Part shown: one piece after another, positions 11,592-25,269 of the stretch
Numbering within the stretch: position 1 is the first letter of the stretch
How the letters are laid out: the number at the start of each line of letters is the position of its first letter
NCBI GenBank assembly: GCA_963573315.1
Contig: OY752144.1
Coordinates: forward strand, 1,606,501-1,670,500
Direction: 5' to 3'
Source: Entomortierella parvispora
Lineage: Eukaryota > Mortierellomycota > Mortierellomycetes > Mortierellales > Mortierellaceae
DNA length: 64,000 bases
The notes under the pieces: model-generated
Seen by the model: the letters and a program-made list of their open reading frames with translations, nothing else
What the model was told of the DNA's origin: nothing
Database searches by the model: none
Position numbers and translations under genes: made by a program

Positions 11592-11834
11592 GCGTTGCAC
11601 AACCATCCACCATCTGGAGGCGAGGCGTCAGTTTATTGATTGCCATATTTTCGAATGTAGAGAAACATATCGGTTATCAATAGGAGAGGCTGGTGATCAA
11701 GCAACGATAGTGGTCGATCCTTAGGAAGCGTTTTTCCCCATTGTAGCCGATATTCGGTTCATTCAGCTTGTCGAAAGACAAATAGAAGTCGGAATCGTCC
11801 TGTCCAGCTGGACACAGTTGTTACGGAAGTCGTC
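11379..11834. promoter_or_regulatory. Pirin A promoter and SMG9 3' flank
   Basis: A 456-bp gap. Positions 11379-11591 are the duplicated pirin 5' flank, holding a TATAAG-type box about 50 bp before the ATG and a 10-bp dyad (AGCCACATTT at 11510-11519, AAATGTGGCT at 11545-11554). From 11592 on the sequence is unique and leads into the 3' end of SMG9. Confidence 0.6.
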
Positions 11835-14725
11835 TCATCCTTCGCGAGAGGCTTTCGAGGTCCGGACAGATTCGCTCAGGAAGTCGCTTTTCTTGATACT
11901 GTCCCAAGTTCTGATTGCGTACCGTAACCTATGAGAGAAAAGCCATAAGCATGTTAAGACTGATAGTCCCAAACCACATAGTAAACCAGCCTGGCTGCCC
12001 TCGTACCATTCACGCTCGGAAACCATGCCCGGCTTGTTTCTAGGCCCAAGAGCTGGTCCGCCTTGAGGTCTCATTGAGATGGAAAGAATCTTGTTCCTTA
12101 GGCCATTTACCCAAACAGACCAACGCTCTTGACTGTTTATCAGATTGGAAAATGTATCTTGTAGTGAGCGTTGCTTAGAAAGAGCCGTTGCGGGGGAAGC
12201 GAGAACATTTTGTCCTTGTAGGGACATTGAAAGAGATGAAAATATTGCAGACACAGACAGAGGCTGTGATGTCGATGCATCATTATTGCCATGGTCGAGT
12301 TGAGGGCGGTAAGAGTGAGAGGTAAGCAAATTGTCAAGCGGCAAAATAACAAGGTTGAGACTCTTGGCTGTTTGTGGCTCAGTTTCTTGTCCATTCGGCT
12401 GGGGCTGGCCATCTGCTCCGGGTATAAGCTTCGTCACCTCCTTAAGTTCGACAGGTGCAAACGCCTCTTCAAAACGCGGGAAAATTGACGCCATATGAAT
12501 CGAACCAAACATCTGCAGCGCCGAGAACTTGGCCACCTGAGCTATCTCTTCTGCACTTTGCTTGTAATAGTTTGGTCCGAATTTTGACACCGGAACTGAA
12601 TTGGATATCAACACTATTGTAATGCATTTGAGGACATTAATTTAGACCCAACCATGAGTACTGAATACAGTGAGCGAGTCGTATTCTTCTCCACATACCA
12701 ATATCTGCACAACCATCGCCTAGAGTATATCGGATGGATTGCTCGGATTGCGCACCGGACTGAGTTGAGATTCCTGGCCCATCGTTTCCTGCGTGATTGC
12801 GATTAGCAGTAGACATTGCGAGCATGAACAGCTCCGCCTTCTGAAGTAGCCGAAGTATTCTCTGGTGACTCGTCCCAACCGAGGACTCGTCCGTCATTAC
12901 CAAGACCACATTGCAAACAGAAAGCAAGAAAGTGGCCAAAATAAGTGCCTGCTGGTCCAACCAAAGATCGACTGGTACGCCATCCGGAACTCGCTCATTC
13001 CGGAGAGCATTTTCAAGGTTCGACAGACTGAAGATTGGCTCCGTGTCAAGCAAGATCATACGCTCGGGCGTGACATACATATCAATTCCAAGTGTTTGAA
13101 ATCCAGATACACTCGCCATCTGAGGAGGCTGTTTCGAAAAGGCAGTTGATGCATGAGGCGGGCAAAGAGCAGAAAGCAGTGTGGATTTTCCAACTCCAGG
13201 GCCTCCCAAGATGCCGACAGCAAAGTGCCCTGGATGCTCAGATAACCACTAACAACGAAAGAGCAGGTTAGTCGAAAATAAACAGATATTTTCCCATGCA
13301 ATCCCTGGTTGAATTTGTCGTAATTACCTGCTCTGCAGTTTCTTGAATTTTGCCGTTTTCATTCATCAGTTTGGTTGATTGCGGCCCCATTACAGGGGGA
13401 ATAGACACAAGGGGTTGGCCCTGCATTGGTCGACCCCCGGCAGAGAGCGCTCCTCCTGTTGAATAGAGTCCCTGGCCAGCAACTCCTGTCATTTGAGGCT
13501 CTCGAAGCCCTGGCTGTGAATAAGGGCCTGTAGAATTACGCGAGTTAAGATGCTGTTGATGCTGCTGGTGTTGCTGTGCTACTTGCTGTGGTGTAAGATG
13601 CGATTGCTGAGAAGCTTGTTGTTGAGGAATATGAACTGAGCTTGTTCCTTGCCATGAATATACTGTGCGTCCAGCAGGTACTTGTCTCCGACTATTCCCT
13701 TTACCGGAATCTAGCGCCAAAGAACCTCCACGAACTTCCACATCGTATAAATCGACGGTTCTTCCAACACCTCCACTGCTGCCTTGCGGATTTGGTGGCA
13801 TAGTCTGCCTTTGAAAGCTGTTTGGATCGACAATCACTCGGTGCTGCGGCTGCTGTTGTTGTTGTTGCTGTTGTTGTTGCTGTTGTTGTTGCTGTTGTTG
13901 TTGCTGTTGTTGCTGCTGTTGTTGAGATACCTGGTTTTCAGACTGTTTTGATGATCGATCACGCCGACTCTTTTCACGTTTTTCGCGTCGAGGTCTCGTT
14001 TCCTTGGAATCGTTCTCTGGGGCAACTTGAGGTTGCATGTTGGTGTCTGCCGGTTGCTGAAAATGTGTTTGCTTAGAGTAAGATGATACATGGGTATTTT
14101 GTTGGCCTTTAACAGACCCTGAACGTTCCCGCCGCGAGGACGTTGATCCGGCCCCGGATCCTGATCCTACACTAGCGCCACCTCTGTCAGACACTACCTC
14201 GTCCTTGCTCACAGACATGCTTTCGAATCCAGGAGGTGGAGCCAAATAAGGTTGATGTCCTCCTGCGGCAGGCACAGGTGTCAGAGGCATAATTCTTCCG
14301 CCTGTCTGCCTTTGCTGTTGATGTTGCTGCTGCTGAGGATGTTGTTGGTAATGTTGGTAGTTGTACGCGCCGTAAGATTGATCGTACAAGGCATGAGGTG
14401 TGTGATGTTGGGATTGAGGAGAACCTCCGTCACCTGTTCCTCCTCCTCCGCCTTGGAGGCTTGGCGCTAGTTGGCTGGACCCCGGACGAATGTGACTCTG
14501 TGAGCCAGTACTGGCACTTCCATTCGTATTCCTGACAGCTCCAGTCCCAGCACCTTCTCCCTCAATCTCTTGAGTCCGTGTCAGCAATTTGAAGGCAACG
14601 CCTTGCGTCTGGCCATGTCCTTGTCCCTGCGCTCCTCGCCCATGAGAGCCTTTGGGGCCATGACCACGACCGGATGCACCCTGACCTTGTCCTGTGTTGT
14701 GGCGTGATGGCGAGTTACGGTGCAT
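11835..14725 (-). CDS. SMG9: SMG9-like nonsense-mediated decay factor
   Basis: Exons 14725-13328, 13248-12699, 12613-12007 and 11928-11835 give 882 aa. The first 460 residues are low-complexity: G/Q/H-rich, with an S-R-R-E-R patch, and a run of 25 Gln at 13924-13850. The conserved part begins with W-L-S-E-H-P then a P-loop-like G-G-P-G-V-G-K-S-T (about 481-488), F-Q-T-L-G-I-D-M-Y-V-T, I-L-L-D-T-E-P-I and L-S-V-C-N-V-V-L-V-M-T, all in the order seen in animal SMG9. The last intron restores S-E-R-E-W-L-R-Y-A-I-R-T-W-D-S-I-K-K-S, the family's C-terminal block. SMG9 is a G-like protein that with SMG8 binds and restrains the PIKK kinase SMG1, which phosphorylates UPF1. Human SMG9 is about 520 aa; the extra length is the N-terminal tail. 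It lies 150 bp downstream of the kinase gene on the same strand. Yeasts lack SMG9. Confidence 0.85.
13850..13924 (-). repeat. CAG/CAA repeat coding 25 glutamines in SMG9
   Basis: An impure CAG/CAA tract on the minus strand encodes 25 consecutive Gln within the disordered N-terminal region of the SMG9-like protein. The mixture of CAG and CAA suggests selection for the amino acid rather than pure slippage. Confidence 0.9.
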
Positions 14726-14875
14726 CTGGGCTAATGCTGCTGGCAAGATTGGTCCGCAAGCTTGGGATGAAGAGAAAAGACAATTTGAACAGGCATTGTT
14801 GAATGTCGAACAGAACAGGACTTTAAAAGGATAAACCCGGAATAGTTTAATTTTTTATTCTGAGGTCAAGTGACA

Positions 14876-17800
14876 TCACCGGCTGTTGTTGGATACCGAG
14901 TGGCTAGGGTTGGAGTTGGACCCATAATTGTTCATCTGATGCAGTTGTTGATGGACAGGATGTCCACAACTCTCCAAGAACTCGAGCGCTACCTGCGTCT
15001 GGTCCACCGTCTTCATGTCAGGCGTTCTCTGGACCTTGAAGACACAGTCCTGCGCTAGTTGGATCCTCTTCAGTTTCCCGTCCTTGCCCTGCCAATCCAA
15101 CAATGTATTCTTCAGTAAAGGTTTCGCGCTTTTGTCCGGTGCTTCAGCCTTCGAACACAATTCGCTCGCCTTCTTGAGCGATTCCGGTGCAGACGACAGC
15201 AGATCATTCTCCAGTAAAAACCAAGCTGAGAGCACTCTCAAGTTCTCAGCCGCAACCCCCAGAGCGTTCCTTCTGTTGCCATTCTTGAGTCCAGGGTCCG
15301 CTCCATAGAGCAGCATCATCTGCACAATCTCCTGGTTGTCCATCTTTTCAAGGACCAAATGCAAACACGTCGACTTGCGCGCATCTCTTGCGTTTACCTC
15401 TGCTCCTTTCTTCAGCAAGAGTTCCATAACGGGCGCAGGCTCTTTGCAGTACAGGATCGCGTAGTGCAGCGGCGTACGTGCACATTGGTGATCAGCGACT
15501 CTGGTCTGAGCGCCGGCTTTGAAGAGATAACGCATGGCATCAATCAAGACCTTTGTTGCGCCGATATGAGTATTTTGAAGGAGGACCATCAAAGGGGTTC
15601 GCTTCTTGGCATCTCGAGAGTTGCAATCCGCGCCTGACTTCAGCAAGAACTGAATCGCTTCGATTGGATTCGCATATTGCTCGCAGACAAAATGAAGAAC
15701 CGTGGTTCCGTTGTGGTCTCCTCTGTCCAAGGCTGCCCCATATTGAATGAGGATTCGCATAGTCTCAGTTGGATTCTTGGAACGGGCTGCAACCAAGATG
15801 GGCGTCGGATGAGGCCAGAACCCGTTCGACTCGTGAATCAGCTGGGGGAACAGCTTTAGCATCCGTTCGATGGTCGCAAAATCCGAATGTGTCACCGCGT
15901 TGAAGAAATCTGTAGGCTCATCGTGCTTGAGGGTCTTGTAGGGATCCTCCAGGCTGTAGAAATTATCAGATTGTACTTTGCTTTTAGAAGAGGTTGCAGA
16001 CACAGGAGTAGTAGGAGAACTCGACAGGGTCGTTCCTGTGGTAGTCGTCGACGATGATTCCTTTGAGGGCGGCAGTCTGGGTCGAATACTGTGGGGCTCA
16101 GGTGACCGCAGGCCCGCAGCATGGTCGAAAGTCTCCTCGCATCTTAAAGGAGTATCTGTTACAAAGCACGGTAGAAAAAAGATGTTGGCAAACATGAGCG
16201 GAAGGAGTTCTAAACAAAAACAATTTGTGATGCTTACTATTTTGTTCTCGCCTAGTAAAAGATTCGACAATTGGAAACCCACCATTTGCCATGGCTGTTG
16301 GAAATGCTGGTGAGGCCGGTCTAGGGTTCAAAGGACCCAAGTGTGGGCTTGGACTGATGACGACTCTCTTCTCGACGACTGGTAAACCAGCAGGTCTAAG
16401 ACTAGGACTGCCTAAGACCCGACTATTCCTGACTTCTCGTCGCAGTTCTGGACTTTGGGCACGCTGCATGTTCAGTTGGTGAGGAGGGACAATATTGTTA
16501 CTTGGGTTTGGGATGTACGCATTGTCGGCTGGTCTTGCTGGTCTTGCTTGATCTGCCCTAACTGGGTGCTCCGACTGTTGCTGTTGAGTCAAGAATGAAA
16601 CGGGGCGGAAATTTCTTCTGTTCAAAGTTGGAGAGCTACCGGAAGATAGAGCAGTCGCAGAGTTGTCAGACGAAGGCGATTCATGTTGGGTCGGAGCTGT
16701 CGAGGATGGATTGGAAGGAGTAGACGATGGCGACGCGTTTTCAGGTGCTAACGGTGTTGGTCGCTTGTTCCAGTGAGGTGGACTCAGTGGTGTGACAACA
16801 GGGAACCCCATTGGGATTAGTCTGGCCGGCATGGGACGGGTTGTCTCTGCTAATGTGTTCAAAGTCAAGAGAGAGCCTGGCTCAATTCCGTCCGCTCGGC
16901 CAATTGCTTTTGGGCGATCTTGTGTAGGCTTCACCTTTGGAGACGAAGGACTATAAGTTGTCGCTGGTATATAGTTAACAGATGCTCCAGGATTACGCAG
17001 AGAAGTTGGGTCTGTGCTTGATACTCCTGTCAGCACTGGTGCAGGTGGAGGTCCTTGTGGTGGTTTGACAGCAGAATTTGGAGGCAGACCTGGTGGTGGC
17101 TGGATTGTCTTTGAAGAACGAGGAGGCCGCGTATTGGGTGGAGAAATTACTCGCGGACGGCTTGCCGACGGAGGCGAAATCACTCTCGGAGAGTTGGAAT
17201 GACCAGCCACTGCTCCCGGTGGTGGTGGTGGTGCCCCTGGAGGGGGAGGCGAGATTGTAGGGATGTTGCGAATAGACCCTAGTTTGAGTTTGCTTACTAC
17301 CTCAACCATTGATAATCCTGTAGAAAATGCTATTGCTGCTGTTTCTGGAAGCTTGTTGAAAGGTTCTTGAACTGGATCAGGGATTGGCATGGGAATTTCA
17401 GGAGGACCGTTGGATTCCGTAAGAGCCCCATCAGTCGATTTCGGTTCGAGCACAGACTCTGGTGATGATTCAAGCGCCGAAGCATGCGTCGGTGAAGGTG
17501 CCGGTGTAGATTCCGGTGTAGGTTCCTGTATCGGCAAAGGGAATGAATTCTTTGACGATGATCCACCGGTGGAGAAGGACAGCGCTGTGAACGAAAGAGG
17601 AGGCAGCAGCTGTAATATAGAGGCTGAAGGGGCTGCGTTCTCAGGATGTTCCTGACTAACGTTACTACCTGCTGCGCCGTTTTTTGGCGTCTGGGTTGGT
17701 GTCAGTCCTAAACCATTTTCGTTTTCAACTTCTACTTCTTGGATTGTAGGTTTTGCTGGGCCGCTGGGTATAATGTCATTCATAGTCACATCCTGTCCGG

Positions 17801-19589
17801 TGGGAGATCCGTTGACTCCAGCCGCTCGATTATTGTTGACATGGTTATTGGTAGCGCTTGCGTTTGCGCTAGCATGGCTGTTATTCTTGTTTGGTACGTG
17901 GGTTTGCTTGACATGTCCATTCCGCCCTGCGTCCATCTGTGGGGTCCCGGCTCCTTTTGAGTGGCCATTAGCGTGGGTTTCCTTGACAATGGGCTCCCCT
18001 AGATATGATACTCGGGCGCCAGATCGATCTGTTCGAATTGGCACTGATGGAACAGTCTGAAGTGCTAAAGGGCTTAATCCTGCAAAGGACTGTCGCACTC
18101 CAGGTCTTTGAAGAGAGGGTGGCGAGGCTGGCCGGACATGGTTCGTGTTTTCCGGAGAAGACTGGCCAACTGTATCATGCTCGTATGGAAATGACACGCT
18201 TGGAGCGACCATGGAGTCGCTTGACAAGGGTCGAGTGGGCTTTGGCGATCGCGGCCTTGGAGCCGCAGGCCGTGGATTGATTTGCTCCGAGGCTAGGAGC
18301 TCCACCAGCTCTGATAAAACAATCTCCATTTGCGGTCTGCTCTGTGGAAGGCCATCCCAGCATCGTCTGTAAAGCATCTCGTACTCCACTGCTGTTCCAG
18401 GTACAGTCTTTTCACGCACTCCTGCGATGATGTTGACAGCCAGCATCACATCCTGCAACTGTGATTCGAACGGAATCACGCAGCTGGATAGCTCCCAAAA
18501 AATAACACCTAAGCTATAAATGTCGCACTTGGCGGTGTAGGTGACGGTCGGGTTCTGCATCCGCTCTGGAGCAACATAAGGCACAACGCCAAAGAGTCCA
18601 GCTTTAGTGGTGTAGATTGTCTTGTTGACTGACTTGCTAAGTCCAAAGTCGGTGATAAGAGCCTTGCCGGCAGTATCAATGAGGATGTTGCGAGAGTGAA
18701 GATCTGTGTGGAAGATGTTTTCGCGGTGAATGAAGTCCAGGCCACTAGCGACTTCCCAGGCCAGCCGGTATTTTGTCAGCCAGGTGATGGAGACATTTTG
18801 AGTCTCGAGATAGTCCTGAAGACAGCCGTTCTCTGCAAACTGCATGACGATACAGGTGTCGTGGGTCAGAGGGTGCTTTGTGATGCCGTAGAACTTTACA
18901 ATGTAGTTGGAGTCATGGACTTGCTTGTGCATTTTCAGCTATCGATTGGATCCAATGAGATGGCAAGGAGTTAGATGTCGCTCTCTCTTTACATCAAGAG
19001 GGTCAAAGTGCAGACTACGTAGGTTGTCGTTCACATGGCTCAAGAAAGACTGGCTGCACCGGTGCGAGCACGTCTGTTTGTATGTGCAGCGTTGTTGAAG
19101 TCAGCAGAATCTCCTCGGAGAACCAACCAACATTCAAACATTGGATGCTGCGAGGTCAGGAAAGCTCTACTGCCTATATGTACACTCATGCCAACCCCAT
19201 GCCAACCTCATAAGAAAACAAAAAGACCCCCAGGACTCGGAGAGACGAGACCCTGTCGGTGTTTCTACCATCTAAGGATTGCCACCAAAAAAGAAAAAAA
19301 AGGGAATTGACGACGCGTGAAGAGCGGACGGGCCAAGACACGACACTTTGGGCTTTACCTCTTTGATAAGATCGTTGGTGTTGTGCTGCTCCTTGATGGC
19401 AACGTGCATATTGCGCCAGGCACCGAGATGGATGGTGCCTGAGCCGCCCTTGGCGACGTTGTATTTGACTTTGCTGATCTCTGAAAAGGGAATCAGGCGG
19501 ACGTGTTTGTCCCTGACCGAGTTTTTGAGCCATTCCTCGGCACGGTTACTCTTTTTCATCATGGCGGACTGAGTCCGGTCACTGACCAT
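14876..19589 (-). CDS. TKL-like protein kinase with proline-rich linker and C-terminal ankyrin repeats
   Basis: Exons 19589-19359, 18938-16238 and 16155-14876 give 1403 aa. The kinase domain covers about 40-330: glycine loop G-G-S-G-T-I-H-L-G, V-A-I-K lysine, catalytic loop H-T-D-L-H-S-R-N (about 154-161), D-F-G, A-P-E-R and the D-I-Y-S-L-G-V-I-F-W-E block. The catalytic HRD arginine is Thr here. The closest look is the TKL-like kinases abundant in Mortierella and Glomus relatives. Residues about 340-980 are low-complexity, rich in Pro/Ser/Asn, with polyproline clusters such as P-P-P-P-G-A-P-P-P-P-P-G. From about 1050 to 1290 there are five to six ankyrin repeats (R-T-P-L-H-Y-A-I, S-T-C-L-H-L-V-L and similar). 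It probably works as a signalling kinase with an ankyrin docking region; substrate unknown. Confidence 0.85.
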
Positions 19590-21493
19590 GATCGTCGTCC
19601 TTGATGGTACGAGAGATGGGGGATGCCTGTTCAGTTACTCAGCCCGTAAATGTTGTTCAGCTCTATTCCCTGTCTTGACCTGTAGATGGCAGCTGCTGCA
19701 GAGGGCTGATTGCAAGGGAGGTAGGGTGTCGGAGGATAGGATAGGGGAGGAATAGGATGAAGGATGAGAGGAGAAGGAAAAGAGAGGATGGAGCCGATGG
19801 AGTGATGGATGGTGCCCAAGGCCAAGCAATAAGTCGAGTTGAGTAGAGCCAGCGTGGGCGGTGCAGAGGCTTCTTTTTCCCGAAGAGGGCGGAGGCTTGA
19901 GGTAGAAGGGAAGCGGGGAAGGAGGGAGGGAGGGAGGGAAGGAAGGAAGGGACAAGTCAGAGAGTGGATGCGAGATGAGGATGAAGAAACAAGATGATGG
20001 GCGCGCTCTCAAGGAAAAGAGGACAAGCACGAGAAGGACAGAGAGAGAAGGACAGAGAGAGAAGGAGAGAAAGAGAGAGAGAAGGGGGAGAAAGAGAAGA
20101 GGGTGAAGGATACGGATGGACGGCCATGCCAATGCCATGCCATATGAGATATGCCGTATGCCATATGCCATGCAAACAGTGTGCGCGCGCGTGTGTTGTG
20201 CGCCTGTTTCTCCCCTGCCTCTTTCTTTCTTGCTCCTCTCTTGTCTTGTCTTGTCCTCTCTTGTCCTCTCTTGTTGTTGTCTCTTGTCCTTGCTCCCCCT
20301 TGCCCATCAACGGCCGCTCTTTGTCCCTCTGTTGTCCAGCCTGTGTCCTCCATGCCTTCTTGGCTGCTTTATCCATTCTCTCTCTCCTTCTCTCTCTCTC
20401 TATTCTCTCTTTCTCTCTATTCTCTCTTTCTCTCTATTCTCTCTTTCTCTCTATTCTCTCTCTCTATTCTCTCTCTATTCTCTCTCTCTCTCTCTATTCT
20501 CTCTCTCTCTCTCTCTATTCTCTCAAAAGCAAAAGAGCAGAGAGCGCGTCCTCGTCTTTAATGATGTTCATGTACTCGCCGTGGAGTACTCTTTGTTGCC
20601 ATCCCCCCCACTTGGACCTGTGCAACAGAGAGAACCCCGCTCGTCCCTCTCTTTTCCTGGTCTAAAACTAATAAATGAAACGCCAGAGGACCTGCATGCT
20701 CGTGTGAACGTGCGTGTGTGAGAAGAAAAGACCCGCCTCCATAGACAGGAATGTTGCTGTTGTGTGCTTACTTGGACTCCTCGCCCTCCTCCATGCACTG
20801 CAGTTGTCTATCAAAAGAGCCAGCGCGCACGCAGAGAACAAAAGAGGATTCAGAATCGAGTTGCGGTTGGTCGAAACAAGGAGGTCTCTCTCTCTCTCGA
20901 TCGGTCTGTTGTCTGTTGTCTGCACCTTCCTTCCCATGGTATGGTCCAAGGCAGTCTCTGCTTCAGCCCTCCCAAAACAAATGTCTACACCGCGGACAAA
21001 GACAAGAGCATTTGGTATCTTCGCAATTGCCTTGCCTTGGCCTACAGACAGGGCACAACACGGCCTAGACTCACTCTCCACAGACAACCGCCCCGCCAGG
21101 ATGAGAACTAACGCTAACAGAGGCACTCTTTCTAGCCTCTCCTCAGCATCTCCATCTGTCGTCTTCCCATGGATGAGTGCTCTTTTTTCGCTTCCTCCAT
21201 CTCTTTCTCTCTTCTTTTGATTCACTCTTCATGCACTGCATCTTGTCCTCGTCGGCCTTTCCACCTCTCGTCCCAATTGCAGGCACGAGGCTCGTCGGGC
21301 TGGTGGTAGCGACCCTCCTGGAGCGAGCTGGGGTACTCTTCAATGTCTGTGAATGTGCTCGAATATTCTACTGCTTTACTACTGTTCTTAGTTCTTGGTG
21401 TCCCTTCCCTTGGAATCTCTTCTTGCTTTTCAGCGTGTTCTTCGTAACGGTCCTATCTCCTTGTCGGATATTCTCTTCGCGCATCGGGATGAG
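19590..21493. other. Gene-free low-complexity region inside the inverted repeat pair
   Basis: About 1.9 kb between the kinase start and the pirin B arm. It is strand-asymmetric: GA-rich at 19900-20110 and CT-rich from 20380 to 20525. Several long open frames here are low-complexity and show no family resemblance. The left end holds the kinase promoter. Confidence 0.5.
20380..20525. repeat. CT-rich tandem repeat with TCTCTCTATTC units
   Basis: A run of imperfect TCTCT and CTATTC units, a polypyrimidine microsatellite of about 145 bp. Nothing suggests transcription. Confidence 0.85.
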
Positions 21494-22566
21494 GTTTGTT
21501 TACAAATCATACAATGGTAGATGGCTAATAAGCCACATTTCCTATTCAGATATCCGATTGGTGACAAATGTGGCTTAGCAACCTTTCTTCAAAATTTGTC
21601 ACTCGTTGGGCGAAGTGCATTTTGCTGACATGATCGACAAAGGAAAGAAAAAGTATAAGACGCGACTTTCTTTGAACCACTCGAGCCTTGCAACACACCT
21701 CTCGATATGGCTGTCGCTTCAAGATCCATCACTCAAGCCGTGCTCTCGCGTGAACAGGCTGAGGGCGTCGGCGCACGTGTCCGGCGATCCATCGGTCGTC
21801 CCGAACTTCGAAACCACGATCCGTTCTTGATGCTCGACGAGTTCAATGTCGACAAGAACGGCGGCTTTCCCGATCATCCCCACCGTGGCTTTGAGACCGT
21901 GACCTACATGCTTGAAGGTCAATTCCAACACGAAGACTTTGCAGGCCACAAGGGAACCATTGGACCAGGAGACTTGCAATGGATGACGGCTGGTCGTGGT
22001 ATCGTTCATTCCGAGATGCCAGTCAAATCCAACACACGAGCACATGGACTCCAGCTCTGGATCAACCTGCCAAAGGAGCACAAGATGTGCGAACCACAAT
22101 ACCAAGAGCTCCTTGACAAGGAGGTCAAGAGGGCACGACCAGAAGAAGGCGTCGAGATCAAGGTCATTGCTGGAGAGTCACACGGTGTCTCGAGTCAAGT
22201 CTACACCCGCACACCGACCATGTATATGGACATCAAGATGGACAACAACAAGACCGTGGTCCAGACGATCCCTGCCTCTTTTACAGGATTCATCTACACA
22301 CTCAAAGGAACAATCTTTGTGGGCGACGACGCCTTCAAAGGCGAAACACATCATACTCTCACATTCTCTGAAGATGGTGCCGAGACTGTCAAGATCACGA
22401 CCAAGGACGACAGTGCGCACTTTGTGTTGATTGCAGGCGAACCTCTCCGAGAGCCAATTGTTCAACACGGTCCATTTGTCATGAACACCAAGGAAGAGAT
22501 ATATGGCACCATTCGCGACTACCACTCTGGTACCAATGGATTCGAACGTGCCAGGGACTGGAGCTC
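21494..22566 (+). repeat. Inverted duplication arm B (pirin gene plus 5' flank)
   Basis: The partner of 10519-11591, same length (1073 bp), opposite orientation, no indels and five mismatches. The identical part includes 213 bp upstream of the ATG. Sequence beyond both ends is unrelated, apart from the last few codons of the gene, which match only at protein level. Confidence 0.95.
21531..21575. promoter_or_regulatory. 10-bp dyad in pirin promoter
   Basis: AGCCACATTT (21531-21540) and AAATGTGGCT (21566-21575) are perfect inverted arms 25 bp apart, about 130-175 bp upstream of the pirin B ATG. The same dyad lies upstream of copy A at 11510-11554. It could be a binding site for a dimeric factor or a DNA hairpin; both are inference. 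A TATAAG sequence at 21654-21659 lies about 50 bp before the ATG. Confidence 0.55.
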
Positions 22567-22579
22567 GACCATTGCCTAA
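21707..22579 (+). CDS. Pirin-family cupin protein, copy B
   Basis: Single exon, 290 aa, with the same cupin signatures as copy A (H-P-H-R-G-F-E-T-V-T-Y, H-S-E-M). Compared with A it has Y-M-D-I-K-M for Y-L-D-I-K-M and G-E-T-H-H-T for G-E-A-H-H-T; C shares the A-type residues at both, so B carries the derived state. The last four codons (S-T-I-A) are the same in protein but use a different third base in each codon. Expression signals should equal those of A, because 213 bp upstream are identical. It is convergent with the CaM kinase gene, 149 bp apart. Confidence 0.92.
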   Translation: MAVASRSITQAVLSREQAEGVGARVRRSIGRPELRNHDPFLMLDEFNVDKNGGFPDHPHRGFETVTYMLEGQFQHEDFAGHKGTIGPGDLQWMTAGRGIVHSEMPVKSNTRAHGLQLWINLPKEHKMCEPQYQELLDKEVKRARPEEGVEIKVIAGESHGVSSQVYTRTPTMYMDIKMDNNKTVVQTIPASFTGFIYTLKGTIFVGDDAFKGETHHTLTFSEDGAETVKITTKDDSAHFVLIAGEPLREPIVQHGPFVMNTKEEIYGTIRDYHSGTNGFERARDWSSTIA

Positions 22580-22728
22580 ATTGTAAAGAATATGTCTTTC
22601 TTCCTGAAGGTGTACCATATGTAAATTAAAAAGCGTTTAAATAAAAATAAGAAAAAAAAAATGGATCGATTCTTTACTGAGCAAAACTAGAAAATAAATA
22701 AACGAAAAAGAAAGACAAATTGCCGAGC

Positions 22729-25005
<2,277 letters not shown>

Positions 25006-25269
25006 TGTTGCTGCTGTCGCTGTGCTGTGCTGTGCTGTGTTGTGCAAAGGGAGATAGGGAGAGAGCGCGCGCGGAGGAGGAGGAGTGTTGTGCAGGAAGA
25101 AAGAAAGGCAGAAGGAATGTGTGCCCGTGCATCTCATGCAAGCATGCAGTGCTCTTCTGTTCTCCCTTCATCTTCATCACGTGCATTTTTTTTCTTTTTT
25201 TTTTTTTTTTGGTGACGAGAAGAGCGAAAAGTTGCTGCACTAGACTATTGTCTTTTATTCTCAGGGTAT

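Noticed and set aside
19994-20665. 223-aa plus-strand frame and similar long frames on both strands
   Set aside because: They run through GA and CT repeats, and the translation is R/E and S/L simple sequence.
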